Positions 8,958 to 18,426 of a DNA stretch of 64,000 nt are shown in pieces. The DNA comes from Microbulbifer harenosus (GTDB lineage Bacteria > Pseudomonadota > Gammaproteobacteria > Pseudomonadales > Cellvibrionaceae): contig NZ_VANI01000010.1 of assembly GCF_005771435.1 (NCBI RefSeq), positions 245,003 through 309,002 on the forward strand, read 5' to 3'. How positions within the stretch are numbered: position 1 is the first letter of the stretch; the number at the start of each line of letters is the position of its first letter. The notes below the pieces were generated by a model. That model did no database searches. It had not been told where the DNA came from and worked only from the letters and a program-made list of their open reading frames with translations. The position numbers were made by a program, and so were the translations under genes.

Positions 8958-9736
8958 TGCGCAGCCTCCGGAGCCGGAATCGGCATAGTCATGATGTCGG
9001 TAGTAGCCTGTTTCTTGGCAATTTTCAGACCCTGCATGATGGCGCGGCGGTATTCGCCAGCGTCGATCTCAACCCATGCTTTCTGATCTTTGTCGTAAGC
9101 CAGGGAGATTTTGGAATCGGTGGTCTGGGCTACCAGGGCAATACGGCCAACCTGCAGCACGTTTACTTCGCGATCCTGACCGTTCACGTTCAGGGTGTCG
9201 CCGTAGCTGTCGATCTTACGCGCGTATTCCGCTTCGAAGTTGTACAGTTCCAGCACCTGACGGAATTTTTCCGCTACAGTGATATCGGAACGGTCCATAT
9301 TATTCTTGACGCCTTCGAGGTTGGCCTTACGCTCGGCCAGTTTGAAGGGGGCGTCCAGTTCGATGAACTGCTCCAGGCCGTCCAGCATACGCAGGATCAA
9401 CGGCTGGATCTGACGCTCGATCACGGTTACCTGGTCGATGGACTCGTCCAGATCCTTGATCACGGCCAGCTGGTTGGCCAGCTGCTTTTCGAGCTGACGG
9501 TTGTATACGCGCAGACCGTCAATCTCTTTGTTTACCACTTTGAACTGCTGAAGCAGGTCAGAGGTTTCCTGAGCGATCTTGTCGATGCGCTTTTGAGATG
9601 CAGTTGCGGCAGCAGTTTTCTGCTCGCCAACCTTGAGTACGGTGTCGAGAGTATCCGCAGTGGCTACGCTACCGTACAGTGCGCCGGCAGACAGCGCAGT
9701 GGTCAGCGCCACAGCCATGAATCGCTTGGTTTTCAT
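8954..9736 (-). CDS. DUF3450 periplasmic protein, first gene of the TonB2-type operon
   Basis: A 260-residue exported protein of the DUF3450 family. It has a signal peptide (1-27, ending near GSVATA) and then an extended alpha-helical, coiled-coil-like region (about 35-150) and a smaller C-terminal domain. The start at 9736 is chosen because GGGGGGT sits just upstream and a typical signal peptide follows; a longer in-frame start lacks both. DUF3450 genes sit beside ttpC in Vibrio and related marine bacteria. The molecular role is unknown. Its stop overlaps the ttpC start (ATGA). Confidence 0.88.
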   Translation of the reverse strand: MKTKRFMAVALTTALSAGALYGSVATADTLDTVLKVGEQKTAAATASQKRIDKIAQETSDLLQQFKVVNKEIDGLRVYNRQLEKQLANQLAVIKDLDESIDQVTVIERQIQPLILRMLDGLEQFIELDAPFKLAERKANLEGVKNNMDRSDITVAEKFRQVLELYNFEAEYARKIDSYGDTLNVNGQDREVNVLQVGRIALVAQTTDSKISLAYDKDQKAWVEIDAGEYRRAIMQGLKIAKKQATTDIMTMPIPAPEAAQ

Positions 9737-9834
9737 TAGACCCCCCAGTGGGTTCGATATTTCACAACATGGTCGCGATGAATTAGCTGCCACAACGCGG
9801 TAGTTTTAGGCTTGAAGACAGCTAAGAGCCGCAC

Positions 9835-9862
9835 ATTGTAAACAGCCGATTTGATTATTCAA
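9835..9862 (-). promoter_or_regulatory. Sigma70-type promoter of the TonB2-type operon
   Basis: On the minus strand TTGAAT and TACAAT are separated by 16 bp, about 100 bp upstream of the DUF3450 start. This is the best promoter match in the 257-bp gap between folA and the operon. The rest of that gap shows no gene. Confidence 0.5.
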
Positions 9863-9970
9863 ATGCCGATTGACTGCACCGCCGAAGCTGTGTAGCTGGG
9901 TAACACTCGGGTAACACCCTCGGGTTTCATGCACACATTTGCGGCGGATTACGCTGTGCAACAGTTGGCC

Positions 9971-9993
9971 AAAACTACCCGATTGGGTATTTT
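9971..9993 (-). terminator. Weak terminator after folA
   Basis: On the minus strand, immediately after the folA stop, a short stem (TACCC-AATC-GGGTA) is flanked by A and T runs. The stem is only 5 bp plus flanking A/T pairs, so termination may be partial. Confidence 0.5.
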
Positions 9994-10527
9994 TTAGTCA
10001 ACCTGTTTTTTATTAAACCTGTCGTACTGGACTATGCAGTAGTTGTATTCATCCTTATCCGAGGCGGGGTAACAGTCCCGCCCGGACTCCTGCCAGTCGC
10101 TGTCCAGCACCGGAAAGAAGGCGTCTCCCTCCACCTCCGCATCCACTTCGGTGATATACAAACGCCGTGCCAGCGGCATGGCCTGGCGGTAGATCTCCGC
10201 GCCGCCAATCACCATGATCTCTTCTGCGCCATCGCGCACAGCCGCCTGTTGCGCCAGTGCCAGCGCCTGTTCCAGGGATGCCGCCACCGCCACCCCAGGC
10301 GCGCGCCAGTCGGGATTGCGGGTGATAACGATGTTCTCGCGCCCGGGCAGCGGGCGGCCAATGGATTCGAAGGTCTTGCGCCCCATGACCACCGGCTTGC
10401 CGAGGGTGGTGCGCTTGAAGAACTGCAGGTCGCCGGAGATCCGCCAGGGCAGCGTATTCTCGCGGCCGATGGCGCGGTTGCGCGCCATGGCGACAATCAT
10501 CGCCAGCGGTTTATCGACCGCAGCCAT
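9994..10527 (-). CDS. folA: Dihydrofolate reductase
   Basis: FolA reduces dihydrofolate with NADPH, regenerating the folate consumed by thymidylate synthase. The 177-residue protein has the normal length. It shows the family landmarks NRAIGRENTLPW (substrate loop), VVMGRKTFESIG (NADPH binding) and IMVIGGAEIY near the end. The ATG at 10527 overlaps the thyA stop by one base (TAATG), so the two enzymes of the thymidylate cycle are translationally coupled. A much longer in-frame reading exists upstream, but it lies inside thyA and encodes no folate-enzyme sequence. Confidence 0.96.
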   Translation of the reverse strand: MAAVDKPLAMIVAMARNRAIGRENTLPWRISGDLQFFKRTTLGKPVVMGRKTFESIGRPLPGRENIVITRNPDWRAPGVAVAASLEQALALAQQAAVRDGAEEIMVIGGAEIYRQAMPLARRLYITEVDAEVEGDAFFPVLDSDWQESGRDCYPASDKDEYNYCIVQYDRFNKKQVD

Positions 10528-11360
10528 TACACCGCCACCGGCGCGGGAATATGTGGATGCGCTTCGTAGCCCAGCAGCTCGAAATCCTCGAAGCGGAATT
10601 CGAACAGGTCCTTCACTTCCGGGTTCAGGCGCATCTGCGGCAGCGGCAACGGCTGCCGCGACAACTGCTCCTCCACCTGTTCCGCATGGTTGGAATACAG
10701 GTGGGCATCGCCAAAGGTATGCACAAAATCGCCGGGCTCCAGATCGCAGACCTGCGCCAGCATTAGAGTCAGCAGAGCGTAGGAGGCGATATTGAAGGGC
10801 ACTCCGAGAAAGATATCCGCGCTGCGCTGGTACAGCTGGCAGGACAACTTGCCGTCTGCCACGTAGAACTGGAACAGAGCGTGGCACGGAGCCAGCGCCA
10901 TCTTGCCAGCGGCGGCGTTGGCGCTCGGCGAAACACCCTCATCCGGCAGGTCCGCAGGGTTCCAGGCACTGACGATCAGGCGGCGGGAATCCGGGCGGGT
11001 CTTGAGCTGATGAACCAGCTCCTTGATCTGGTCGATATGACGGCCATCCGCGGTGGGCCAGGAGCGCCACTGGTAGCCGTAGACCGGGCCGAGTTCGCCG
11101 TCTTCTGTGGCCCACTCGTCCCAGATGCGCACGCCGTTGTCTTTGAGGTAGCCAATGTTGGTATCCCCCTGCAGGAACCACAGCAGCTCATGGATGATGG
11201 AGCGCAGGTGGCACTTCTTGGTGGTGATCAGGGGGAACCCCTCGGACAGGTCAAAGCGCATCTGGTAGCCAAACACGCTGCGGGTGCCGGTGCCGGTGCG
11301 GTCGCTCTTCAGGGTGCCGTTGTCGCGCACGTGGCGCATCAGGTCGAGATATTGCTTCAT
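10527..11360 (-). CDS. thyA: Thymidylate synthase
   Basis: ThyA methylates dUMP to dTMP using methylene-tetrahydrofolate. The 277-residue protein has the catalytic cysteine in [12 protein letters not shown], the conserved [17 protein letters not shown] segment and the HLYSNH motif. A 13-residue insertion before the active-site loop ([11 protein letters not shown]) explains the extra length over the E. coli enzyme and is also seen in pseudomonads. It lies 25 bp after lgt and overlaps folA, giving an lgt-thyA-folA operon. Confidence 0.97.
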   Translation of the reverse strand: MKQYLDLMRHVRDNGTLKSDRTGTGTRSVFGYQMRFDLSEGFPLITTKKCHLRSIIHELLWFLQGDTNIGYLKDNGVRIWDEWATEDGELGPVYGYQWRSWPTADGRHIDQIKELVHQLKTRPDSRRLIVSAWNPADLPDEGVSPSANAAAGKMALAPCHALFQFYVADGKLSCQLYQRSADIFLGVPFNIASYALLTLMLAQVCDLEPGDFVHTFGDAHLYSNHAEQVEEQLSRQPLPLPQMRLNPEVKDLFEFRFEDFELLGYEAHPHIPAPVAV

Positions 11361-11385
11361 CTATATACGTATTCTTGAATCCGGT

Positions 11386-12240
11386 TTATTTGGCAGCGCT
11401 TTTTTTCAGCCTGGCGGCGTCTTTGCCTGCCGCATCCCCCTGCCCTCGCCCATCTGGCAAGGGTTGGGTGCGGTAGCTCCACACCAGAATGATGACGCCT
11501 GCGGCGATCATCGGCAGGCACAGCAGCTGACCGCGGGTCAACCAGCCGAACAGGACCGGCACCCCCACATCCGGCTGGCGCACGAACTCCACCAGGAAGC
11601 GGAAGATGCCGTACAGCAGGACAAACAGGCCGCCGACGGCAAGGCGCGGGCGCGGCTTGCTGGAGAAGATCCACAGCACCACGAACAGCACCAGCCCCTC
11701 CAGAAAGGCCTGGTACAGCTGGGACGGGTGGCGCACCAGTTGTTCGGGGTCGCGGGGAAAGACCATACCCCAGGGCACATCGGTCTCCCGACCCCACAGC
11801 TCCTGACCGATAAAGTTGCCGATACGCCCAAGCCCGAGGCCGATGGGAACCAGCGGCGCCACGAAATCGATCAGAGTGGGGAAGGTGGTGCCGATCTTGC
11901 GCGCGTATATGGTGGCCGCCACCATCACGCCGATGAGACCGCCGTGGAAGCTCATCCCCCCCTCCCAAACCTTGATCAGGCTGAGGGGGTGGGCGATCAA
12001 CTCATTGAAGTTGTAAAAGAACATGTAACCGAGACGACCGCCCACCACGACGCCGATGGCACAGAACAGGATCAGGTCCTCGACTTCGGACTTGATTACC
12101 GGTGACCAGGGCTTGGCGGCCCGGCGCATGGCCAGCCACCAGGCGGCGGCAAACCCCGCCAGGTACATCAGCCCGTACCAGTGAATCTTGAGCGGGCCGA
12201 TGGCCAGGGCAACGGGATCAATCTCGGGGTAAGTCAGCAT
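11386..12240 (-). CDS. lgt: Prolipoprotein diacylglyceryl transferase
   Basis: Lgt moves diacylglycerol from phosphatidylglycerol to the lipobox cysteine of prolipoproteins in the inner membrane. The 284-residue protein has about seven membrane helices and the Lgt signature [14 protein letters not shown]. It also has the HGGLIGV segment with its conserved histidine. The start at 12240 ([10 protein letters not shown]) matches the family N-terminus; the upstream in-frame region does not. The basic C-terminal tail ([11 protein letters not shown]) is typical. It heads the lgt-thyA-folA operon and is divergent from the NRDE gene. Confidence 0.95.
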   Translation of the reverse strand: MLTYPEIDPVALAIGPLKIHWYGLMYLAGFAAAWWLAMRRAAKPWSPVIKSEVEDLILFCAIGVVVGGRLGYMFFYNFNELIAHPLSLIKVWEGGMSFHGGLIGVMVAATIYARKIGTTFPTLIDFVAPLVPIGLGLGRIGNFIGQELWGRETDVPWGMVFPRDPEQLVRHPSQLYQAFLEGLVLFVVLWIFSSKPRPRLAVGGLFVLLYGIFRFLVEFVRQPDVGVPVLFGWLTRGQLLCLPMIAAGVIILVWSYRTQPLPDGRGQGDAAGKDAARLKKSAAK

Positions 12241-12307
12241 GCTCAAACCGCGGTTGTTCAAAGTGGGCGTTATTATGGCACTGACAAAATGACGAATGCG
12301 AGCTGAC

Positions 12308-13144
12308 ATGTGCCTGCTGTTGATTGCCTACCGCCAGCACCCCCGCTATCCACTGCTGTTGCTGGCCAATCGGGATGAGTTTTACCGCCGCCCCACCGCG
12401 CCCGCACAACCGTGGGAAGATAGCAACGTCGTCGCCGGACGGGACCTGGAGGCGGGCGGTACCTGGCTGGGTATCGCCCCCGGCGGCCGAGTGGCGGCGG
12501 TGACCAACATGCGCGAGCCAGGAGCGCCGGAGCCCGCCGATCTGCTGTCCCGCGGTGAAATCCCGGTGGGGTTTCTCGCCGGCAATACCAATCCCACCAG
12601 TTACGCACACGCCCTGCCCGGCGCGCGCTACCGGGGCTTCAACGCCCTGCTGTTCGACCCGCGGGCGGAGCCGCCGCTGGTGTGCGCCGGCAACCGCCAC
12701 CGCCCGTTTGCCATGACACCGGGCCTCCACGGTATCTCCAATGGCGCGCCGGACGATCCCTGGCCTAAAGTCACGCGCGGCTGCAACGCACTGGCGGCGC
12801 TGGTGCAGAACCTCCCCGAAACCCTGGACAGTGAGAACTTTGCCGCACCGGCGCTCGCCCTGCTCGCTGACACCAACCGCGCACCGCGGTCACAACTGCC
12901 GGAAACCGGCGTGAGCGCCGCGATGGAGTCCGCGCTCTCTTCCATCTTCGTGCGCATCACCGCGCAGGAACTTGCCCGCGACCGCACGTTGATGGCCGAC
13001 GGCTACGGCACCCGCGCCAGCACGCTGGTAGCCGTAGACAGCGATGGAGGAGTGCAACTGTGGGAGCAGGGCTTTGCCGACGGACTGGTCAGCGGTGCGC
13101 TGCGACACTTTTACCTCCCCCCTGCACGCTCTACATCTCCCTAA
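12308..13144 (+). CDS. NRDE/TANGO2-family protein
   Basis: A 278-residue cytoplasmic protein that opens with MCLLLIAY and carries the [10 protein letters not shown] motif that names the family. The next conserved block ([14 protein letters not shown]) and the VTNMREP segment are also present. Eukaryotic TANGO2 has been linked to haem or lipid handling, but the bacterial function is not settled. The start is chosen at the Met-Cys pair because Cys2 is conserved in this N-terminal-nucleophile-like family. It is divergent from lgt with a 67-bp shared promoter region. The 271-bp gap after it shows no gene or clear terminator. Confidence 0.88.
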   Translation: MCLLLIAYRQHPRYPLLLLANRDEFYRRPTAPAQPWEDSNVVAGRDLEAGGTWLGIAPGGRVAAVTNMREPGAPEPADLLSRGEIPVGFLAGNTNPTSYAHALPGARYRGFNALLFDPRAEPPLVCAGNRHRPFAMTPGLHGISNGAPDDPWPKVTRGCNALAALVQNLPETLDSENFAAPALALLADTNRAPRSQLPETGVSAAMESALSSIFVRITAQELARDRTLMADGYGTRASTLVAVDSDGGVQLWEQGFADGLVSGALRHFYLPPARSTSP

Positions 13145-13415
13145 GGTGAAATGAAGTTGGCGCCAAGCAAATTCCGTATTTGTTGCCATACTTATTTTCA
13201 CAGGCACGCGGATGTTGAGAAACGCGCAATGCGCACTCGAACTCCGCCTAATAAAAGGAAGGTCGCGCGGGATGCTCGGCTTAGGTGCGCCGTCGGCGGT
13301 GAGCAGTCATTGCCGGGGCTTCGGGAGAGGCGCACCGAAGGTTGGGAAGGTATGAACGATCGGGCCCCCGGCTTCCGCACTGTAATCCGGCGCCCTGCAG
13401 TATCGCTGAGGTACC

Positions 13416-15380
13416 ATGTCATATTTCATTCCAGAGCGACGCAAACGCAAATCGCCACTGCCGGCCATCTTTCTCGGCGGACTGTGCGCTTTTGCGCTTT
13501 ATTACGCCTTTAATGCCAATCAGCAAACGGTACCGGTGCTGCCGGAAAATGCCGTGCGCCCGCATCTGGTGAACTGGCTGGAAGACAATCCGGATGCATG
13601 GCCCGCCCAGGACCCGATCTTCAACCCGGTGGCAGTGCGCCGCATCTACCGTCGCACCGACTACCGGCTGCTGTGGTTCGACAACTACAACCTGAGCGAT
13701 ACCGCCAACGACCTGCTCAAGCAGCTCACGGCATCCAGCTCCGGCAACCCGAGCAGCATGGTGGACTATCGCTACCACCTGGGCTATTTCGACCGCACCC
13801 TGCGCGATACGCCGCAGCGCCTGCAGATGGCCGCGGTGCTGGATGTGCTGCTCACCGATGCGTTCATTTCCTATGCTCAGGATACCCAGCTGGACAAGCT
13901 CAGACCGGATGGGCGAAAAAACCAGCCGCGACTGCGCGGCCGCGACATCACTCCGGTGAACCTCACCGACGGCGGCTTCCAGATGGCCAGCGCCCGCAGT
14001 GATGCCGCGGAGGAAATGCTTTACGCCGCCAACGACACCGGGCGCCAGTATTTCCGCGGCTATAACCGCGAAAACCGCAGCGCACAGACCATCGACCGCT
14101 CCCGCTACGTCACCCAGGGCGGCAGTTACAGCCGCGGTTCCAGCTACAGCTCCAGTTACGGCGGCGGCAGCTATGCTCCGCGCTATTCCACACGCGCCTA
14201 TCCGCAGAGCTATCCGCGGGTGATGCCGAGATTCCGCAACCTGCAGGATGAGGGCGCAGGTCTCGCTCCCGCCCACGGCGAGGGCATGCTGATCGAGGAG
14301 AACACCCCCTTTGGCAGCGACGCCCAGGCCCTGCGCGAACAGTTGGCGCGCTATCGCGATATGGCCGCAACCGGCCAGTGGCGGCCTCTGCCCGCGGGGC
14401 CGGCGATGACCCTCGGTGCCAAACACGCCAATGTCGTGCACCTGCGCAACATGCTGGCCCTGTATGGCGACTATCCGAGTTACGGCTACGGCGCCGACTT
14501 CAGCAGCAACAAGTTCGACCAGCGGCTGCACGAGGCGGTGGTGCGCTTCCAGATCCGCCACGGTCTCAAACCCGACGGGATCGTGGGCAAGCAGACCCGG
14601 GAGCGCATGAACATGTCGCCCTCCGCGCGCGCCCACATCATCGAGACCAATATCCGCCGCCGCGAGAAACTGCCGGCGGACCTCGGCAGCCGCTTCATTC
14701 AGGTGAATGTGCCCGGCTACACCCTCAACTACGTGGAACATGACCGGATCAAGCTGTCGATGAACGTGGTGGTGGGCAAGAAGGTGCACCAGACCCCGGA
14801 GATCAACACCCGCGTCGCACGCGTGGTGTTCAACCCCACCTGGACCGTGCCCCGCAGTATCCTCGTGAACGAAATACTGCCCAAGGCCCGCGCCAATCCC
14901 CACGGCATGGAAAACATGGGTTACCGGGTGGTGAATGGCAGCGGCGACTATCTGCCGCTCACCTCCCAGAACCTCAAGTCTGCGGCGGCCGGCGGTTTCC
15001 TGATGCGCCAGAAGGGCGGCGAGCAGAACATCCTCGGCCGGGTCAAGTTTGAGATCCCGAACTCGGATGACATCTATCTGCACGACACCCGCGCCAAGAG
15101 CCTGTTCGGACTCACCGATCGCGACTACAGCCACGGCTGTGTGCGCCTGGCCAAACCGCGCCAGCTGGCCGAAATACTGCTGCGGGACGAACCGGGCGAC
15201 TGGAGCCGCTACCGCATTGAGCAACTGACCACCGGCGACGAGACCACCGAGGTGAAAATGAGCCAGAACGTGAAGGTCTACATCACCTACTGGACCGCCT
15301 GGGTCGATGGCCAGGGCCGGATGCACTTCCGCCCGGACATCTACGGCAAGGACGGGCTCGCCGCCAACCAGTTCAACTGA
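13416..15380 (+). CDS. L,D-transpeptidase, YcbB/LdtD-like, with serine/tyrosine-rich linker
   Basis: This enzyme would make meso-diaminopimelate 3-3 crosslinks in peptidoglycan, or attach proteins to it, in the periplasm. The 654-residue chain has an N-terminal membrane anchor (about 15-33) and a YcbB-type scaffold (about 50-190). A low-complexity Ser/Gly/Tyr/Arg linker follows (about 225-270). Next come a peptidoglycan-binding helical domain (about 330-400) and a YkuD catalytic domain (about 425-610) with HDTRAKSLFG and SHGCVRL (catalytic Cys575). It is the first and largest of three tandem paralogues that share blocks such as VFNPTWTVPRSI. A hairpin terminator follows it, so the next copy may be transcribed separately. 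Confidence 0.92.
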   Translation: MSYFIPERRKRKSPLPAIFLGGLCAFALYYAFNANQQTVPVLPENAVRPHLVNWLEDNPDAWPAQDPIFNPVAVRRIYRRTDYRLLWFDNYNLSDTANDLLKQLTASSSGNPSSMVDYRYHLGYFDRTLRDTPQRLQMAAVLDVLLTDAFISYAQDTQLDKLRPDGRKNQPRLRGRDITPVNLTDGGFQMASARSDAAEEMLYAANDTGRQYFRGYNRENRSAQTIDRSRYVTQGGSYSRGSSYSSSYGGGSYAPRYSTRAYPQSYPRVMPRFRNLQDEGAGLAPAHGEGMLIEENTPFGSDAQALREQLARYRDMAATGQWRPLPAGPAMTLGAKHANVVHLRNMLALYGDYPSYGYGADFSSNKFDQRLHEAVVRFQIRHGLKPDGIVGKQTRERMNMSPSARAHIIETNIRRREKLPADLGSRFIQVNVPGYTLNYVEHDRIKLSMNVVVGKKVHQTPEINTRVARVVFNPTWTVPRSILVNEILPKARANPHGMENMGYRVVNGSGDYLPLTSQNLKSAAAGGFLMRQKGGEQNILGRVKFEIPNSDDIYLHDTRAKSLFGLTDRDYSHGCVRLAKPRQLAEILLRDEPGDWSRYRIEQLTTGDETTEVKMSQNVKVYITYWTAWVDGQGRMHFRPDIYGKDGLAANQFN

Positions 15381-15415
15381 TCCCCTCAACCCCACTTCTC
15401 TCACTGCCCACCACA

Positions 15416-15448
15416 CTGCCGGGTAGAGGAAACACCCGGCAGTTATTC
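15416..15448 (+). terminator. Terminator after the first L,D-transpeptidase
   Basis: A 9-bp perfect stem (CTGCCGGGT/ACCCGGCAG) with a 9-base loop is followed by a short T-rich tail (TTATT), 36 bp after the stop. Confidence 0.65.
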
Positions 15449-15607
15449 CGAAAGTACCCGAAGTCCCCTCTGCGAATACCCCAATCGTATTTGGCGCCAA
15501 TCCGGTCACAAGTTACCAATTAGGAACACAGTTTCCGCCCAGCGCGCGCTGTGAATCTCGGTTTCTGTGTATTTCGGTTCGAGCAATTGGTAGTTCAGGG
15601 GTCAGAG

Positions 15608-16930
15608 ATGGGAAACAAGTTGGGTCTTCCGCTGGGTTTCAGCGCCGCCGTGATACTGACGTTCACCGCGGAAACACTGGCCAACCAGTCATCCGGCGCA
15701 GAGGCCACCACATCGCCGCCGACCGCCAGCAGCGCTGACACTCCCGACAATGCTTACAGCCCCTTTACGCCCTATGGACGGCAGTATGCACTGATGCGGG
15801 AAGAGTTGGCCCGCTATCGCGCCCTCAGCCAAGGGGACCAGTGGCAACCACTGCCCGACGGGCAGACCCTCGCCCCCGGTGTGCGCGACGCCCGCGTCAA
15901 AGTACTGCGCGGGCTGCTGATGCAGTACGGCGACCTCCCTCTGAACGGAGACATGGCGGATGCCGCGCACACGCCTGGTAGTCAAAGGGACAACGCCCCC
16001 GCAGAGCTCTACGATCACAGCGTGCGCCAGGCAGTGGAACGCTTCCAGCGCCGCCACGGACTGCGCGCCGATGGCATCGTCGACCGCGCGACCCGCGAGC
16101 ACCTGAACACACCGCCGGCGCATCGACTCGCCACACTTGCCGCGAATCTGCAGCGCTGGCAGAAAATGCCCAAAGATCTCGGCTCCCGCTACATTCTGGT
16201 GAACATCCCCGAGTACACGCTGCGCCTGGTGGATGGCGAGCGGGAGCAGTACCGCATGCGTGTGGTGGTGGGCAAAGCCAAGCACCCGACGCCACAACTC
16301 AGCACCCGCATGACCCAGGTGGTGTTCAACCCCACCTGGACCGTGCCGCGCAATATCGCCGTGCGCGAGCTGTTGCCGAAGGGCACCGCCAATCTCAGTG
16401 CCGGCGGCTACCGGCTGGTCAACAACCGCGGCAAATCGGTGCCCTTCAGCGGCGGCAACCTGCGCGCCCTGCGCCTCGGCAGCGTGGCGCTGCAACAGCG
16501 CGGGGGCGAGGGCAATGCACTCGGGCGCTTCAAGTTCGTCATCCCCAACCAGCAGGCCATCTTCCTGCACGACACCCAGAAAAAGGAACTGTTCGGGCGC
16601 AGCCAGCGCGCTTTCAGCCACGGCTGCGTGCGTCTGGAAAAACCCCAGGAATTGGCACAGATCATTCTCGCCAGCCATACCGCCAAGCCGGACAAGTGGA
16701 ACGGCGAACGCCTGACCCGCTATACCAGTGGCACCCGCACCCGCGCGGTTACCCTCGAGCAGCCCATCCCCGTGCATATCGCCTACTGGACCGCGTGGGT
16801 GGATCAAGAGGGAATGCTGAATTTCCGCCCGGACATCTATGGTCGCGACCGAGTGGAAGATGAGGCCGCGGAAGAAGACAGTGCCGCTGTACGCGCTGAC
16901 GGCGAAGATCCACGCGCCGCCGATGAGTGA
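15608..16930 (+). CDS. L,D-transpeptidase, second tandem paralogue
   Basis: A 440-residue YkuD-family enzyme that lacks the N-terminal YcbB scaffold of its upstream neighbour. A signal peptide (1-26) precedes a linker, a peptidoglycan-binding domain (about 75-175, VERFQRRHGLRADGIV) and the catalytic domain (about 190-400) with HDTQKKELFG and SHGCVRL (Cys340). The ATG at 15608 is chosen because AGGGG stands 6 bp before it and a signal peptide follows. Earlier in-frame codons lack a ribosome site. It has an acidic C-terminal tail. The third paralogue starts 14 bp after its stop, so the two probably form an operon. Confidence 0.92.
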   Translation: MGNKLGLPLGFSAAVILTFTAETLANQSSGAEATTSPPTASSADTPDNAYSPFTPYGRQYALMREELARYRALSQGDQWQPLPDGQTLAPGVRDARVKVLRGLLMQYGDLPLNGDMADAAHTPGSQRDNAPAELYDHSVRQAVERFQRRHGLRADGIVDRATREHLNTPPAHRLATLAANLQRWQKMPKDLGSRYILVNIPEYTLRLVDGEREQYRMRVVVGKAKHPTPQLSTRMTQVVFNPTWTVPRNIAVRELLPKGTANLSAGGYRLVNNRGKSVPFSGGNLRALRLGSVALQQRGGEGNALGRFKFVIPNQQAIFLHDTQKKELFGRSQRAFSHGCVRLEKPQELAQIILASHTAKPDKWNGERLTRYTSGTRTRAVTLEQPIPVHIAYWTAWVDQEGMLNFRPDIYGRDRVEDEAAEEDSAAVRADGEDPRAADE

Positions 16931-16944
16931 GAAACGGGGGTCCC

Positions 16945-18426
16945 ATGCGCCATAAAAACTGCACCACAGAGCCCATCCCTCTGCACATCCGTGCCCGCCA
17001 TTTCTCCCTGATGGTCGCGCTCGGTTGCTGCGCGCTGCTGCCCATGGCGGAGATAGCCCGGGGCGAGACACTGCCGACCGAGGCCACCACCAGCGCGGCC
17101 CCAGAAACCGGCCCCACCGGAGCCGGCAGAGAGGCGGGCCTCGCGGCCCATGCCAGTGAGATCGTGAACGACCCGGATATTGCGGTAAATGCGGAAATTG
17201 ACGTCGACCGCACGGAATCCTCCAGCAGCGGCCAGGAATCCGAAGAGCGTGAAAATGACAGCGACCGCCGGGACACGCCCCCCGGGGAAACCGCCCCGTC
17301 CGGCGAGCGCACACCCGCCGCGACGAACAACGGCCAGCCTCTGGACCGGCACCCGGACAAAGACAGCGCCATTGACTTTGCCACTGCGGGCAATGCCCTG
17401 CGCGCACAGGCCGCGCGCTACCGCGCACTGACCAGCCACTGGCAGGCCATAACCCCCGGCGCACCGCTGAAACCCGGCGATCGCGGCCCGCGAGTCGCAC
17501 AGTTGCGCAGACTGCTGCAGCAATATGGCGACTACACCGGACAACCCGGCCCTCTGACCGCAGGTGGTGTCGACCGCCAGCGTTTCGACGCCGGCCTGCA
17601 GCTGGCGGTTGAGTCCTACCAGCGCCGGCACGGTATGGAAGTCACCGGCCGGGTGGACAGATCCACACTGAAAGAGCTGGCAAAGCCGCCACAGGAGCTG
17701 GCGCGCCTGCTGGAGTTGAACGCCGAGCGCTGGGACCAGCTGCCGGCCGCCCCCGGTAACCGCTACATTCTGGTAAATGTGCCCGACTACCAGCTGCAAC
17801 TGGTCGACCGCCGCAAGGTGGTGCTGAGCATGAAAACCGTGGTGGGAAAAAGCAGCAAGCGCACCCCGGAGATGACCACCCGGGTGGTATCGGTGGTATT
17901 CAACCCCACCTGGACCGTACCCCGCAGCATCCTGCTCACGGACCTTTTACCCAAAGCGCGCAACAACCCCGAGGCCATGCACAAACGGGGCTACCGGGTG
18001 GTGAAATACGGCACCAATACCACCACCCCGATCAGCGAGGAGAGTATCGAAAGCGCCGCCAGCGGCAAGGCCACCCTGCGCCAGATCTCGGGTCCCGGTA
18101 ACACCCTCGGGCGGGTAAAGTTTGTGATTCCCAACAAACAGGCGATTTTCCTGCACGATACCCAGGCGCAGAGCCTGTTCGAGCACCGTCACCGCGCCTT
18201 CAGCCACGGCTGCATCCGCCTGCAGCAACCGGAGGAACTGGCCTACGCGCTGCTGACCGCACAGGGTTGGGACCGCACCCAGGTCGCCCAGGCCGCCACC
18301 GGGGATGAATCCCTCACTATCAAGGTAGAAAATCCGCCGAGACTGTTTATCACCTACCTGACCGCCTGGGTGGATGCGCTGGGGCGCGTGCAGTTCCGAC
18401 CCGACATCTACCATCGGGACCAGTGA
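16945..18426 (+). CDS. L,D-transpeptidase, third tandem paralogue
   Basis: A 493-residue YkuD-family enzyme. It has an N-terminal signal or anchor (about 20-40), a long acidic low-complexity spacer (about 45-135, rich in Glu, Asp, Ser, Thr), a peptidoglycan-binding domain (about 160-250) and a YkuD domain (about 270-470). The catalytic motif is SHGCIRL (Cys423), with Ile in place of the Val of the other copies. The ATG at 16945 follows GGGGG; a GTG six codons earlier overlaps the previous stop and is an alternative. All three paralogues end in a TAWVD...FRPDIY block, so they derive from one ancestor by tandem duplication. Confidence 0.9.
   Translation: MRHKNCTTEPIPLHIRARHFSLMVALGCCALLPMAEIARGETLPTEATTSAAPETGPTGAGREAGLAAHASEIVNDPDIAVNAEIDVDRTESSSSGQESEERENDSDRRDTPPGETAPSGERTPAATNNGQPLDRHPDKDSAIDFATAGNALRAQAARYRALTSHWQAITPGAPLKPGDRGPRVAQLRRLLQQYGDYTGQPGPLTAGGVDRQRFDAGLQLAVESYQRRHGMEVTGRVDRSTLKELAKPPQELARLLELNAERWDQLPAAPGNRYILVNVPDYQLQLVDRRKVVLSMKTVVGKSSKRTPEMTTRVVSVVFNPTWTVPRSILLTDLLPKARNNPEAMHKRGYRVVKYGTNTTTPISEESIESAASGKATLRQISGPGNTLGRVKFVIPNKQAIFLHDTQAQSLFEHRHRAFSHGCIRLQQPEELAYALLTAQGWDRTQVAQAATGDESLTIKVENPPRLFITYLTAWVDALGRVQFRPDIYHRDQ

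Noticed and set aside
13419..15509. 696-codon open frame opposite the first L,D-transpeptidase
   Set aside because: Antisense shadow of a clear YkuD gene; low-complexity translation and no ribosome site.
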